The notes beneath the pieces are model-generated. The model was not told where the DNA came from. It did no database searches and worked only from the letters and a program-made list of their open reading frames with translations. Below are positions 1 through 54,076 of a DNA stretch of 64,000 bases, piece after piece. Both the position numbers and the translations under genes were made by a program. Origin of the DNA: Pampus argenteus (lineage: Eukaryota > Chordata > Actinopteri > Scombriformes > Stromateidae); NCBI GenBank assembly GCA_036937835.1, contig CM072876.1:816001-880000 (forward strand), given 5' to 3'. Position 1 is the stretch's first letter; each line of letters begins with the position of its first letter.

Positions 1-344
1 AGAAGGAATGGATGTTTTAGCATTATGTAACATAAAACAATGTTGTAATATTTAACCTGGATCCCAAATAATCCCTGCTTGATCTTCAGGCTGAATACTT
101 GGGATCTGGGCAAGAACACACGTTCGCACAGAGACCAGTAAGACCCTCCATCTGCTTTTTGGCAGCTCAGATTTTGATGTAAAATCCAGTCGAGGTGCTG
201 AGCCAGTTTTAGCCTAATCAACGGATCTTTGATATGATGGTTCACATGCCATAAATCAGGCAAAAGTAGTTCTCACTCTCTCATCTTCCAGCCTCTTATC
301 TTGTCAGAGTCCTGTTCATTAGCCAGGCTGTTCACAGATACCCT

Positions 345-345
<1 letters not shown>

Positions 346-384
<39 letters not shown>
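346..384. repeat. (CA)n microsatellite
   Basis: An uninterrupted CA run of about 19 units in intron 1. It gives spurious HTHT or CVCV open frames on the two strands. Confidence 0.97.
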
Positions 385-518
385 CTGCAGCCCAGTGGTT
401 CAACTGATGAGCGAGACAGAAGAGCTACAGCTGAAACCCTTTTCTTTACTTTCTTTGTCTGTTTACTTGTGTCTCTCCGCTCCAGTGTTGACATTTTCTG
501 AGACCAAGGTAGTGATGG

Positions 519-520
<2 letters not shown>

Positions 521-553
<33 letters not shown>
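521..553. repeat. (CA)n microsatellite
   Basis: An uninterrupted CA run of about 16 units, 136 bp after the previous run. The two runs read in the same direction. Confidence 0.97.
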
Positions 554-555
<2 letters not shown>

Positions 556-710
556 GCTTAAGCCGCCTGTCTTTCTCCTCGATGATTAAACCAGAGAGGA
601 CTGGATGAAGGGCTTTTATAACACAACACCTGAAAGAACGGACACAGGGAAAAAACACGCTTAGATTTCAAGTCACATAAAAAAAATAAAAAAAACATTT
701 TAGGGAATTT

Positions 711-890
711 AACTGCAACTAATCATTATTTTCATTATCAATTAATCTGATTATTTTCATTATTTAATCAGTTAGGTTGACGTTAGGTTTCTCATAACTA
801 AGATATTCAGTTTACTGTCATAGCAGACTGAAGAAATCAGAAAATATTGATTATCAACAGTTGGTGATTAATTGATGAATTGTTGCAGCA
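711..890. repeat. Dispersed MITE-like repeat with CTGCAA/TTGCAG ends, copy 1
   Basis: The element starts CTGCAACTAATCATTATTTT and ends in GAATTGTTGCAGC, so its ends are inverted relatives. The interior carries ATTAATC and ATTGATTA motifs and CAGTTTACTGTCATAGCAGA. The same layout recurs at 6831-7056 and 18092-18402. I recognise it as a widespread teleost interspersed repeat, but its family name was not checked. Confidence 0.65.
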
Positions 891-1250
891 CTACTTGTTT
901 TCTAGTTCAACAGCAGCTTACTGAGCTGAATCGGGCATAAGAAGCTTTAAACATATTTTGTTTCCATTATACTTGTGTATGTGATTTGCATTTTTTCCAT
1001 TTCAGTGTTATAATGTGCTTTTTATAGAGCTGTCTATAGTCTGTGGGTCTGCTGGGAGCTTACTGACCACAGGACAGACTGCCAGACCTGATGTCCATGC
1101 ATCTATGCCTTCAACAGCTACAGTCTTAAAACCTCCATGCAGCTCCAAAACGCCACATTTCAGCTGTTGGTCATGCTGCCTTTATGAGGGATTTAAGCCT
1201 CTATCCAGCACTGTGGTGTGTTGTCTGTAATTCAAATGCACACATCTCTT

Positions 1251-1275
1251 TCTCACACACACACACACACACACA
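1251..1275. repeat. (CA)n microsatellite
   Basis: A short CA run of about 12 units in intron 1. Confidence 0.9.
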
Positions 1276-2198
1276 ATCGTAATCAGATCAGCGTGTTTTC
1301 CTGTGGATGACAGTGGGGGGAAGGGTGGGATGGATGGATGGATGGAGGGATAAATGATAAACTATTTCTCCACTTGTTCCCAACAAACCCCACGTTGCTT
1401 CTCTGTCACAAAGACAAAGAGTCATATTTTCATGTTGAGGACAACCTTTCACTTTTCAAGTTGTAATTAAGCTTTGAATCAGTCCATTCTGATTGGTGAA
1501 GAAAGCTGGCGTTAAATGGAAGTGAACCAGCAGATCACACAGACAGACAACAGGATAACTGTGTAGGGGATAAGAGCAGAAATAATCACTGCTTCTGGCT
1601 GCAGGCCGTCAGCTCGGTGCTTCATCTGTGTGATGCTGTTTCTACTTGAAGAACAGCTGCAGACACACAGCAGCTTTTTCAAATCATAATGACAGAAAAC
1701 ATTTCTTTACACTTCGGTAGTTATAAGAGAAAGTAGTGAACATCTGTATAACTGTATAACTGTAACTATAACTAGTCAAGAATGTCAATATTGGATAATT
1801 CTGCAACACTGCAGATTACAATCAGTGTTCAATACAGTCAACGTAATTCTTCAATATCTTTCTTAAACAACTGAAACACTCGGTCACACGGTGAGGGTTA
1901 AAAATCATTTATTGCAGCTTATTGTGCACCAAGCTACACAAAGTGCACACAACTTCCTGTACTTGCACTGAATAATAAATAATAAGGCATAGGATCAGGA
2001 AGCCGGGTTGGGTGTACATGCATCTTTCCTTTAGAGGCGTTCTCAGACGTTACAGTGACAACAAATGCAGGAGGATGTTGGGATGAGATGAAGCCTTCGA
2101 TCCCCCTGAAAAAAACCTGGGCAAAGAGCTGTTGTAGAAGCCGAACACCGAAAGATGAAAGGACACAGTGGATAGGCTGTAATCAACTCAGAGTCTCT

Positions 2199-2213
2199 CA
2201 CACACACACACAG

Positions 2214-2245
<32 letters not shown>
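2199..2245. repeat. (CA)n microsatellite, interrupted
   Basis: A CA run broken once by AGG. About 125 bp further on there is a GT run (2373-2412), so the two form a loosely spaced inverted pair on the same strand. Confidence 0.93.
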
Positions 2246-2246
<1 letters not shown>

Positions 2247-2370
2247 AGGCCACTGACAGCACCCAGGCTGCATCCCGACTGCATCATTGAGATCTGAAAG
2301 CTAGAAAGGATGCAGACTTTATCCTGTGACTCTTCATTGACATTGAACCTCAGCATCAGCAGGTCCTGGT

Positions 2371-2372
<2 letters not shown>

Positions 2373-2412
<40 letters not shown>
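2373..2412. repeat. (GT)n microsatellite
   Basis: About 20 GT units, complementary to the CA run at 2199-2245. A transcript of this intron could pair across the two runs. Confidence 0.95.
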
Positions 2413-4829
2413 GAAGAGGCAGGAAGATAAAAGATGAAATGCACTCAGAACTTAACATGTACTAATGGATCCAGATGGTGCTTATTATTCAATTAGAGAT
2501 GGCTTTAATGTTTAGATTACATAATACAGTAACACACACACACATACACACACTTACACATGTACACACACTCTCGCCGTTAGCCGGTGCTTTTAAGTTT
2601 AAGCACGTGTTTTGGCATCACTAGTTGGAAGTTTGGCTTTCTTTTAAACGTGTGTGATCTTATGTGTTCACTATGTCTTCTATAGAATCAGACACTGAGG
2701 CCCAGATTAACATTTTTCTGCATCAACCCCTTGTGCAGATTTATTTTTGAAGGTAGAGAAGCATTTATCATGTGGTTGATGTGTTCTCCTGGATTTATTT
2801 GATCCTCTTATGTATATACTGTGTGCATATATGTAGGAGAAAGGTATATATCTGTGTTTGCATGCAGAGTGCTTCAGAAGTCAGTAGAACTGCGGCTCTC
2901 GTCTCTGAACATCTAAAACGAGAGCAGACGTGTTAAAAAGGGCTGGTCCCACGTTACATTAAATGTGCTCATTCAGTCACACATCACTGCAGATGAAACT
3001 ATTACACATATAATTTAAAAACTAATGGTAAGATTTGATGTCTGCTGTCTGCACAGAGCAGAGAGAGGAAGAAGCAGCAAGTAAACAACCTGGAATAAAA
3101 AGATGTGGGTTATTTTTCACCACAACAACTGTTTAAATGATATTATATTCAGCTTGATTGGTGATAACTGCAGTGAGCTAACTGTGAGATACTGTTTAGT
3201 GCTAAATGTTTCAGTGATAACTCTCCAAACTGGAATTTATTGGGTTCAGCCAATGCTGATAAAAAGTCTTATTTCATATTGTGTAATGTGTGTTTGCCAA
3301 ACGAAGGGACGATCACGCTGGACACTTCTGATTTAGTGAACAATGTGTTCGCCTGATCTGACGCAGTACATCTTTCACTCTGATTGGTTCTTATGTTGAG
3401 GTCCATTAACAATTCAGACATGTTCCTAGAGCCTTCATACGATACAGTTATACAATCAGGAAAAAAATAATTCAGAGTAGCCTCGTCAAAGACCAAAGTT
3501 TGAATCATAACTGAAGTGTTCAAACGTCATCGTCTCTGTGTGCAGCAGCCTCTTGATTTATTCAGCAGCCTTCCAAAGCTACTGTATGTAAGTCTTTCCC
3601 AAAAACAGACCACAGATTATACAACTCCGCCCCTTTTCAGATGATTATAACAAGCAAGTCACGACTTCGCTTTCACAGGATTCTTCATTTAAAGTCTTAT
3701 TCAATCCAAAAAGAGCCGATCTACTGATCACGGATGCTGCATTTAATTAAAGCCAAACTTATATTTACTCATGTTCAGACGGAGAAAGAAAGCACGATGC
3801 TAGATTTGGTGACTGTATATGTTTCATGATATTTGGTAACATTCATCCTTATCTGCCTGTATACAGTAGAAACATTGAGGCCTGCAGCCAGACATTTCTG
3901 TTGCCACAGTCTTCACTGCTCAAAATTAGAGAGTAAATTTCCAATTAGACAACGATTAAATGATAATGAGTATAAGACGATAATGATAATTACCTACTAA
4001 TGTACCTGACTGCAGCTCAGGAGGCTTCTGCACTCATCACACTGTTCAGTAGTATTCAACACCATTACAGGGATCAGAACAAACGTCCAGACAACAACAA
4101 CAACACATAGTTGTCAATTGTGTCGTTTTTCAGTTGAAAAGTTGAAGAATTATTCATAAAGTAAAGATCTCTGTAGTCAAGGACAGATCTACTGCGGTGG
4201 CTTTTTCTCTGGTGGATGTATTAGAGGGTCAGACTGGAGGTGTCTGGTTTCCCATCAACAGTACAATAGTTTGGTATGCAGCAGTTAATTGCTTACTAAA
4301 CCAGTTTTCTCTAAAAGGCTTCTGCCAGTGAAATGACACATCAATAGTTGCAGCAATTAAATGCTGCGTCTCCCTGTTGCTTTTCTTCCACGAAGTTAAC
4401 AGTTTTATCCCCAAGTGTGCAGAAATCAATGCGCTGCTGCCAAAATGTAGTCGTTCACATCTGTTCCCCTGACGTCTTTCAAAGCATGAATTTATGATTA
4501 AAGACACATACGTGGTTCACTTCATGTAATAAATGACCTCTTGCATTGTCTGTTTGTGACAGCTTCTAACATCCTGCATCTCTGTTTGTTTGTTTGACTG
4601 AATTACACAGCGATCGCCTTGCTGATATTATGAAAAGTGACTTAATTAAATCTTTTAAATATATATTATTATATTATGGCAGATGGTTATTTTTTTCTCA
4701 CCATCATAGTTAACGGTAGCTCCTTCAGTCTTCAATAGTTCTCATTTTCTTCATGTGCTCAAACTCACTGCAGGCTGGAAAATGACAGTGAAATGGTCAT
4801 TATTAGACATCATCATTATCATCAGACAC

Positions 4830-4867
4830 TTTGTGTGCGCGTGTGTGCACGTGTGTGTGTGTGAGTG

Positions 4868-4915
<48 letters not shown>
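4830..4915. repeat. (GT)n microsatellite with GC interruptions
   Basis: The 5' half is imperfect (TGTGTGCGCGTGTGTGCACG) and the 3' half is a pure GT run. Alternating purine-pyrimidine sequence of this length can adopt Z-DNA. Confidence 0.95.
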
Positions 4916-4920
<5 letters not shown>

Positions 4921-6830
4921 TCGTAGGTTTTCTCAGGAATTATTAGATCTTTTGAGGTAGTTCATCCTTCTGTCTAAGAAGAAACTGCATCCTTTCATCT
5001 TGTGTTTTCCTCCTTTCATACATGACTTCAGTCCAGAGGAGCACGATTCAGTTGCATTCAAACCTTCCTAAAGTTTCTTTATTTGGTCTGTAGGTTAGTT
5101 GATTTACTGTTGTGATGCCTCTGTTGCACAAACTCACATTTAATTCATTTTGGTAGCTTTTCATCCTGCCGGCTCTCTGGCAGCACACTGAACTCTAAAC
5201 TAACCTTTAGCAAAGCCTGCTGGGCTTTTACCTTTTGTTTTCTCTCTGGTGGTGTTCATGTGGTTTGCTTTCAGTTTCAGCTGCTGGTAAAATCAGTCTC
5301 AGTGTATTTATTCTCAACTAAAGGACTAAATACTCCAGATTTGGATTAAACGACGCCCTGCAGTTTAGTGTAAATGCATCCTGAGACAGACAGACTGGAT
5401 TTAAAAAAGCACCAATCATGGAGAACAAATCATGTAAACCACAGGTCAATGGTGTGTGTGTGTGTGTGTGTGTATTTTGACACTAGTTACAGTTTTATTG
5501 GATGTTTGGAGTATAAAGCAGGATGTTCCTACTTACTAACAACTGATTCAAAGCATAAAGGAGAAAAAGCGTTAAAGAACAGTATAAAAAACACGTTTAA
5601 ATCTCTAGAATATCGTCAGGAAGTTTCTAGAGACAGAATAAAAGTAAAGTTCAAGTAAAAAGAAGCTAAAGGAAGTTCGTTCCTGCAGCTTTTACAGGGT
5701 TTGACAGCAGAGTTATATTCTCTCCTGGTGAATCTCAGTCAGTTCCTCAGCTGGGACTTTCTCACAGCTGACACATGAAATCTGTGGCATTTCTCTGTCA
5801 TCTTATTGATCGGCCTGGTACCACTGTCATTTATGCAAACTCCTCCAAGGACACAAGCTGATCGATCTGGGAAAATGTGAAAGGAGCACTGCTGTCAGAT
5901 CTTCTCTCCCTCCTGCTGTCTCTGTGTGTCCCTTCTCACACATCCACACCTAAAAAGATGCACGTTTTCCTTCACCAGCAGGAGGAAGGGAGGAAGCTGC
6001 TGTTGTAGACTTTAAATGGGATGTATTGATGTTAATGTCAACAAGAAAAAAGAAAAAAAAAGCAGTTTCCAAAAACAGGTTACAGTACTTGGGTGAAGTG
6101 CAGATAAATAATGAATGAATAACTGAAACACTTCATGCTTCATGTAAAGGTCAGTATGGAGGAAAATGTTTCTATATCAGCAGGATGGAATAATTTACCT
6201 TTTAAAACAGGTTTCTCATGTGAAGCAGCAGCCTCATTCATCCACCCGACCCACGACCTCCGACCTCCGACCTCTGTTCGCTCTGTAACGTGCTGCTGAC
6301 GCTTCATCACAGAGAAAAACATCCTGTAGAAAAGTGTCAAACAGAAATGAAATTATGTGCAGCAGAATTTCTTCCTGATATCAGTATTGATCTCTGTGTG
6401 CAGATACCTACACTGAACTAAAAATCATATTCATTTATTTACCTGGAGGATTAATGCACAACATATTGTTATATTATCAAATCCATGGCTTCCTGGAATT
6501 CATTTCTTACATTAAAAACATCATTTTTAAATATGGCACATATAAACCATATCAGCTTTATTTGTTTTATTAATAATGTCAATATGTGTAGCCTTGATTA
6601 CCATGATTAGTGTGTTTCATCACATGACTCTCAGGATTCTGCTTCATCCACTTCCAGCGCCGTCGAGAGACTGAACCCACTGAATAATTTAGATACGAGG
6701 AGGAAAGAGGAAAAGATTTTTTTTGTTCCTAATTTTTGCACATGAAAAAGAACAGAACAAAGATCCAAATGAAAGTACAGATTTTATATGATTACATTTT
6801 ACTTGACTGTCAATATGTTTATTATTTCTA

Positions 6831-7056
6831 GAGCTGCAACAATTAGTCGATTAATCAATTAGTTGACCAGCAGAAAATGAATCAGCAACTATTAAGATGA
6901 TTGAAAAGTTGTTTTAGTCATTTTGTGAAGTAAAAACTAAGATGTGCTGCTTGCAGCTACTCGGATGTGTGTTTATTTTTTATTTAAGCTTTTCTGCATG
7001 ATAGTAAACTGAATTTCAGATAAAACAAAAAGACATTTTAAAGACGATTAATCAAG
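6831..7056. repeat. Dispersed MITE-like repeat, copy 2 (3' truncated)
   Basis: It starts GAGCTGCAACAATTAGTCGA, then TTAATCAATTAGTTGACCAG. The interior includes GCATGATAGTAAACTGAATT and AAAACAAAAAGACATTTTAA, matching the third copy. No clear 3' TTGCAGC end remains; an AT repeat at about 7060 replaces it. Confidence 0.65.
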
Positions 7057-8158
7057 AAATATATATATATATATATATGTATATATTAAATATGCAGCAT
7101 ACAAATGACAGAATAGGACGAAAATGTGCATTATATTCACTGTACCAGGTCACTAAAGTCAAAGTCTTTTTTTAGTGAGTGAATGTGAGGAAGAAACAAA
7201 TAGGAAATAAAAAACTAATGCTTTCATCTCCCAGCACGGCGTGGCGAGCATGAAACGTGGATGTCATTGTTTCTTTTGCCCCCTTTTCTAATTCTGTTGA
7301 CGGACTTTGGTTCAAGGTAAACAAAGACTCTTTAGCTCCATCACACAGTTCAATGTGCTGAATTATTGACTTTGATTTTCTCACAGCAGGGAGAGAATCA
7401 GGGGAAGAGTGTCTCGTGGTGTAAAACCCGTTTGTGTCCTGGTCCTTCTCTCTGTGCCTGTGAGCAGGGGGATCACTGTGCTGTCAGATTATGGCTCTCT
7501 GACTGGCTGCGTGTATTTTTGGGACAGATTTAAAGGTCAATCTCATACACAACAGTTTGCTTGTGTTATTTTTATCCCAGCAATACATGACATCAACGGG
7601 TTTCTAATTTATAACTGTGGGGCATCACTGATGCTTCTGAGCTAATACTAGAAACATCAAGACACTGTGAGGTTTTCTGCAGCTTATACTGTATGCAGCT
7701 GTGTGCTGTCACAACTCATTATAGACATCCTGATACTGCAGCGCGTTGCTTTTCTCTGATGGCTGCACATATTTGTTGCAACTGATCTATAAGCTGATCT
7801 GTGCATAATTATGATAAATGATTAATGTTGTACTGCGTCAAGGTTTCTTCTGGTTGTCCTCAGTATTGGGTAGATGTTATAGACCCCCTTCAGACATGCT
7901 TTAGGACTTATAAACATCCTTGCTTGGAATAATAAATTGTCTAAAATGTTTTTTTCTGCATAGAAACAAGTTCAGTTAAAGTGAAACTTTGTGCACAGAG
8001 AAGAAGAAAAACATCCAACTGAAGGAACAAGAAGAAAAGTTTAAATAGAATTTGATTATAATGACGGTGGAAATGATGCATGACGTAGTTCAAGCACTTA
8101 CAGGTACAGTTGATTTCACCTGTATTTCTATAGTAACAATTCCTCCTCTCTGTTGCAG

Positions 8159-51261
<43,103 letters not shown>

Positions 51262-51814
51262 TTGACCACAAACCTGCAAACACAAGGATTCAGCATGTCA
51301 ACCAAACTTAAAAAAACAAACAAAAAAAACACAGAAAAAAGAGAAAAAATGTTAAAAGTATTTGTTATTTATTGTCATTGATAGGTTCAGGGATCAATTC
51401 ACTTTAGATTCAGTCAACGGAAACTGTAAAGGGTGAGAATTAATTCTCATTGATGTGTCAGTGAAACACACAGAACTTGATGTCATTAGTTTGAACTTTG
51501 GTTAAAATGTAATGATTGTTGTTGACCGAGAGGAAACTGAACTGAGCCTGATCCTGACTGTCAAACATCATCATCACTCTGATCTGGTTTGATTATATTT
51601 GATTGTTTCACTGTGGATGAGTTTCTCTCTTAGTACAGTGACAATGATCATCAGTATGTTTGATGTTTAATTTAGTTCTTTACTTCCTGACTTGTTTTGC
51701 AGTTTCTTGGAACTATAAAAAATGAGTGGTGCATTATCATGCTGCTAATTGCCATTGTTGGACTACAGTAAGAAATATATATCTAAAGAAATATACGGTA
51801 GGTTATTGTGCTCT

Positions 51815-51965
51815 CTGTACGTGGGCCCACTGCATAAAGCATCTTAGACTAGGAGGGCTGATCTAAGACCAGCCTGCCTCCTCATTTATGGTGATATTTA
51901 CTAGGACCTGATCCTAGATCAGTTACACTTCTCTGATATGCTCCATGAATACAGGCTCTGATTTT
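51815..51965. repeat. Dispersed repeat in the fam184a 3' UTR
   Basis: It holds GGGCCCACTGCATAAAGCAT, then TAGGAGGGCTGATCTAAGAC, CTGATCCTAGATCAG and ATGAATACAGGCTCTG. I recognise this as a fish interspersed element from its paired GATCTA/TAGATC motifs and its ATGAATACAGGC end. It lies between the stop and the AATAAA, so it is probably in the mature transcript. Confidence 0.5.
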
Positions 51966-52138
51966 AAGACGGCACCATCATGGCAAATTTTACAGCTGCA
52001 TAGAAGTTTCAGCAGATTTTGGTAGAATATTAAAACCTGTTTGTATGGTTCTCTGTCTCAACACAGATATAATGATGTCTCACCAATTTTAAAAACAAAA
52101 ATAGCATATTTTATATTTATATTATAATGTGTATGCTT

Positions 52139-52144
52139 AATAAA
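52139..52144 (+). terminator. fam184a: fam184a poly(A) signal candidate AATAAA
   Basis: AATAAA lies about 880 nt after the fam184a stop codon. The downstream sequence is T/GT-rich (TTTATTTGTGTTTTCC and then TTTGTTTATG), a typical cleavage context. Confidence 0.6.
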
Positions 52145-52165
52145 TACTTATTGTGACATTTATTT

Positions 52166-52299
52166 GTGTTTTCCGAGTCGATTTGTTTATGTTCTGTGCA
52201 GTTTTTTTAGGAGATTCAAGATTGTGGAAGAAGTTCATTAGTGAAAAAGGTTTTGAGCTATTTAAGTCTGAATTGGCTGCTTGTTTGTATTTATACATT

Positions 52300-52331
<32 letters not shown>

Positions 52332-53299
52332 TTACTTAATAATGTGAGCACTTACAAACAGGCATCATCAGGCCAGCTAAAGTCTTAAACCTAAAACCAA
52401 ACTAAAGTCAGATCCAGAGGGGATATATCATGCTTTTTGTGATTTTCTGTCATTTATAGACTGTTTAATGACGGCTGTGGATGTAAACATGGTCAAAGGG
52501 GCAAAATGCAGCTTCCAGAGTCGAAGGAAATCTGCCATGATACAGCTTCCTGAAGCTGACCAATCAGAACAGAGCGGCTCATCAGGAGGCGGGTCTTAAA
52601 GAGACAGGAGCTAAAACGTCCTGTTTGAGACAGAGGCTGAACTGAGGGGCTGCAGAAAGGACCAGGATGAGATCAATAAGGAGGTTTTAACTGGAAACCA
52701 TGCAGAGATATTCAGTAGAGACAGAATAGAAATACAGAGCTGGACATGTGCAGGATATGTTCCCTTTAAATTCAACAAGCAAAGCAAGCGTAAAGCTCGC
52801 TCAGATCTAGTGGCACAGTGTCTCACGTCTCTACACAAGACATCTATCCTGATATCTGTTATTGCTCTAAAATCTTGATTTGCAAATTAAATTAATTTTG
52901 GATTTGTTTCATACTTATTCGGTAGCTTAGTAGTTTTGTCATTAATAAACTTCCATACAGACTAATGTCCACATACTATAATACTACAATACAAACTGGA
53001 CACTGAACAGGATTTTTGAGCCATTTTTGTTGGTTAACCTTTCTTCAGGCTGGTTGCAGTGATAATGTGTCCTCCCCTGCTGTTTCAGGAAGAAAACTGC
53101 CTCATAAACTCTCATTTTACTTTCACATTTTCTCCAGAAGCTTTAAATGAGATCCTGAGATGAAGACAAAAGAAAACACTTTGTTTATTCTTATTTATTA
53201 AGCTTCATATTGTACACGTCCCATCAGTAAAGTCTGTTAAATGACTCGTGTTCAATGAGTTCTTGTACAGATTCACTTCACAGCAACGAAACAATGGAG
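52166..53299. other. Intergenic DNA downstream of fam184a
   Basis: It contains a TA tract (52301-52327) and a dispersed repeat (52413-52772). The remainder is AT-rich with no coding signal. Transcripts from fam184a and the TRIM gene converge on this region. Confidence 0.75.
52413..52772. repeat. Dispersed teleost repeat (TTAAAGAGACAGGAGCTAAA)
   Basis: It carries TATCATGCTTTTTGTGATTT, then AAACATGGTCAAAGGGGCAA, CCAATCAGAACAGAGCGGCT, TTAAAGAGACAGGAGCTAAA, GAGACAGAGGCTGAACTGAG and finally ATATGTTCCCTTTAA. I recognise this ordered set as a very common percomorph interspersed repeat. It has no open frame. Confidence 0.7.
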
Positions 53300-54035
53300 A
53301 TAAAAACCAATCAAATCAAAATCAAATCAAATTTTATTTATATAGCCCAAAAATCACAAAATACATTTGTCTCAGAGGGCTTTACAATCTGTACAGGAAG
53401 AGCCACAGAGGAGGGATCCCTCTCCCAGGACGGACAGACGTGCAATGATGTCACATGTACAGAACAATCAACACACACATATTGTACACTCACAATGAAT
53501 AATAATGAATTACAATGGATGATAAGAATAGGTTACAATGAATGATGAATTATTACAGTAACAGTGAAACTAGTGGTAAAGATACAGATACACAGCAGCA
53601 AATCATTAACTAACTATAATCTATAATGGGGATATGGTAACAATGATGACGGTGACAACACATGCAGAAGACGCCACGCAGGACCACAGCAGCAGACACA
53701 GTCCACAAGAACCTGCTGGACGAGAGAGCACAGAAACTCTGAGGAAGAAGTTTAGTTAGTAACATGATAGATAGATAGATTAGATAGATGGATAGATAAG
53801 GAGAGAGAGAGAATGAGAGAGAGAGAGAATGAGAGAGTATGTGAGTCCCCCAGCAGTCTAGTTCTATGGCAGCATAACTAAGGGATGACCTGAGCCAGCC
53901 CTAATTATAAGCTTTATCAAACAGGAAAGTCTTAAGTCTACTCTTAAAGGTGTTGATCGTGTCTGCCTCCCGAACACAGAGTGGTAGTTTATTCCACAGA
54001 AGAGGAGCTTGATAGCTGAAAGACATGAAGAATAA
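53300..54035 (-). repeat. Composite dispersed teleost repeat at the TRIM 3' end
   Basis: In reverse complement the right-hand part matches the fish repeat module with CCGAACACAGAGTGGTAGTT, AGGAAAGTCTTAAGTCTACT and GCTTTATCAAACAGG (as written on the plus strand). The left-hand part (53309-53470) is the inverted counterpart of the repeat at 23755, ending in ATTTTATTTATATAGCCCAA. A GATAGATA and GAGAGAGA microsatellite (53767-53836) sits between them. Length and order suggest one long non-coding element or two adjacent ones. Confidence 0.65.
53988..53993 (-). terminator. TRIM gene poly(A) signal candidate AATAAA
   Basis: TTTATT on the plus strand is AATAAA for the minus-strand TRIM gene, 84 nt beyond its stop codon. 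It lies inside the dispersed repeat, so the repeat may supply the transcript end. Confidence 0.5.
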
Positions 54036-54076
54036 CATCACAGAATCTGACAGCTGAAGTCTGAAATGACTTCTGT

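Larger units (their letters stand above)
1..8158. other. fam184a intron 1, 3' part, no coding sequence seen
   Basis: I searched this stretch for the expected first coding exon (a short N-terminus ending MSKKIAQLTK in the human protein) and did not find it. It holds several CA/GT microsatellites, two copies of a GCTGCAA-ended dispersed repeat (711-890 and 6831-7056) and AT-rich unique sequence. Short open frames here have no recognisable domain and are mostly products of CA/GT runs. Confidence 0.75.
51262..52165 (+). other. fam184a: fam184a 3' UTR (probable)
   Basis: No coding sequence follows the stop. The region is AT-rich and holds one dispersed repeat fragment (about 51815-51965). It ends just after the first AATAAA I find downstream of the stop, at 52139-52144, which is followed by a T/GT-rich stretch of the kind that promotes cleavage. 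The exact end is inferred. Confidence 0.6.

Noticed and set aside
1..8158. Search for the first coding exon of fam184a in this window.
   Set aside because: No sequence resembling the N-terminal block ending KKIAQLTK was seen. The open frame at 7409-7645 (MSRGVKPVCVLVLLS) has no family similarity and no matching donor.
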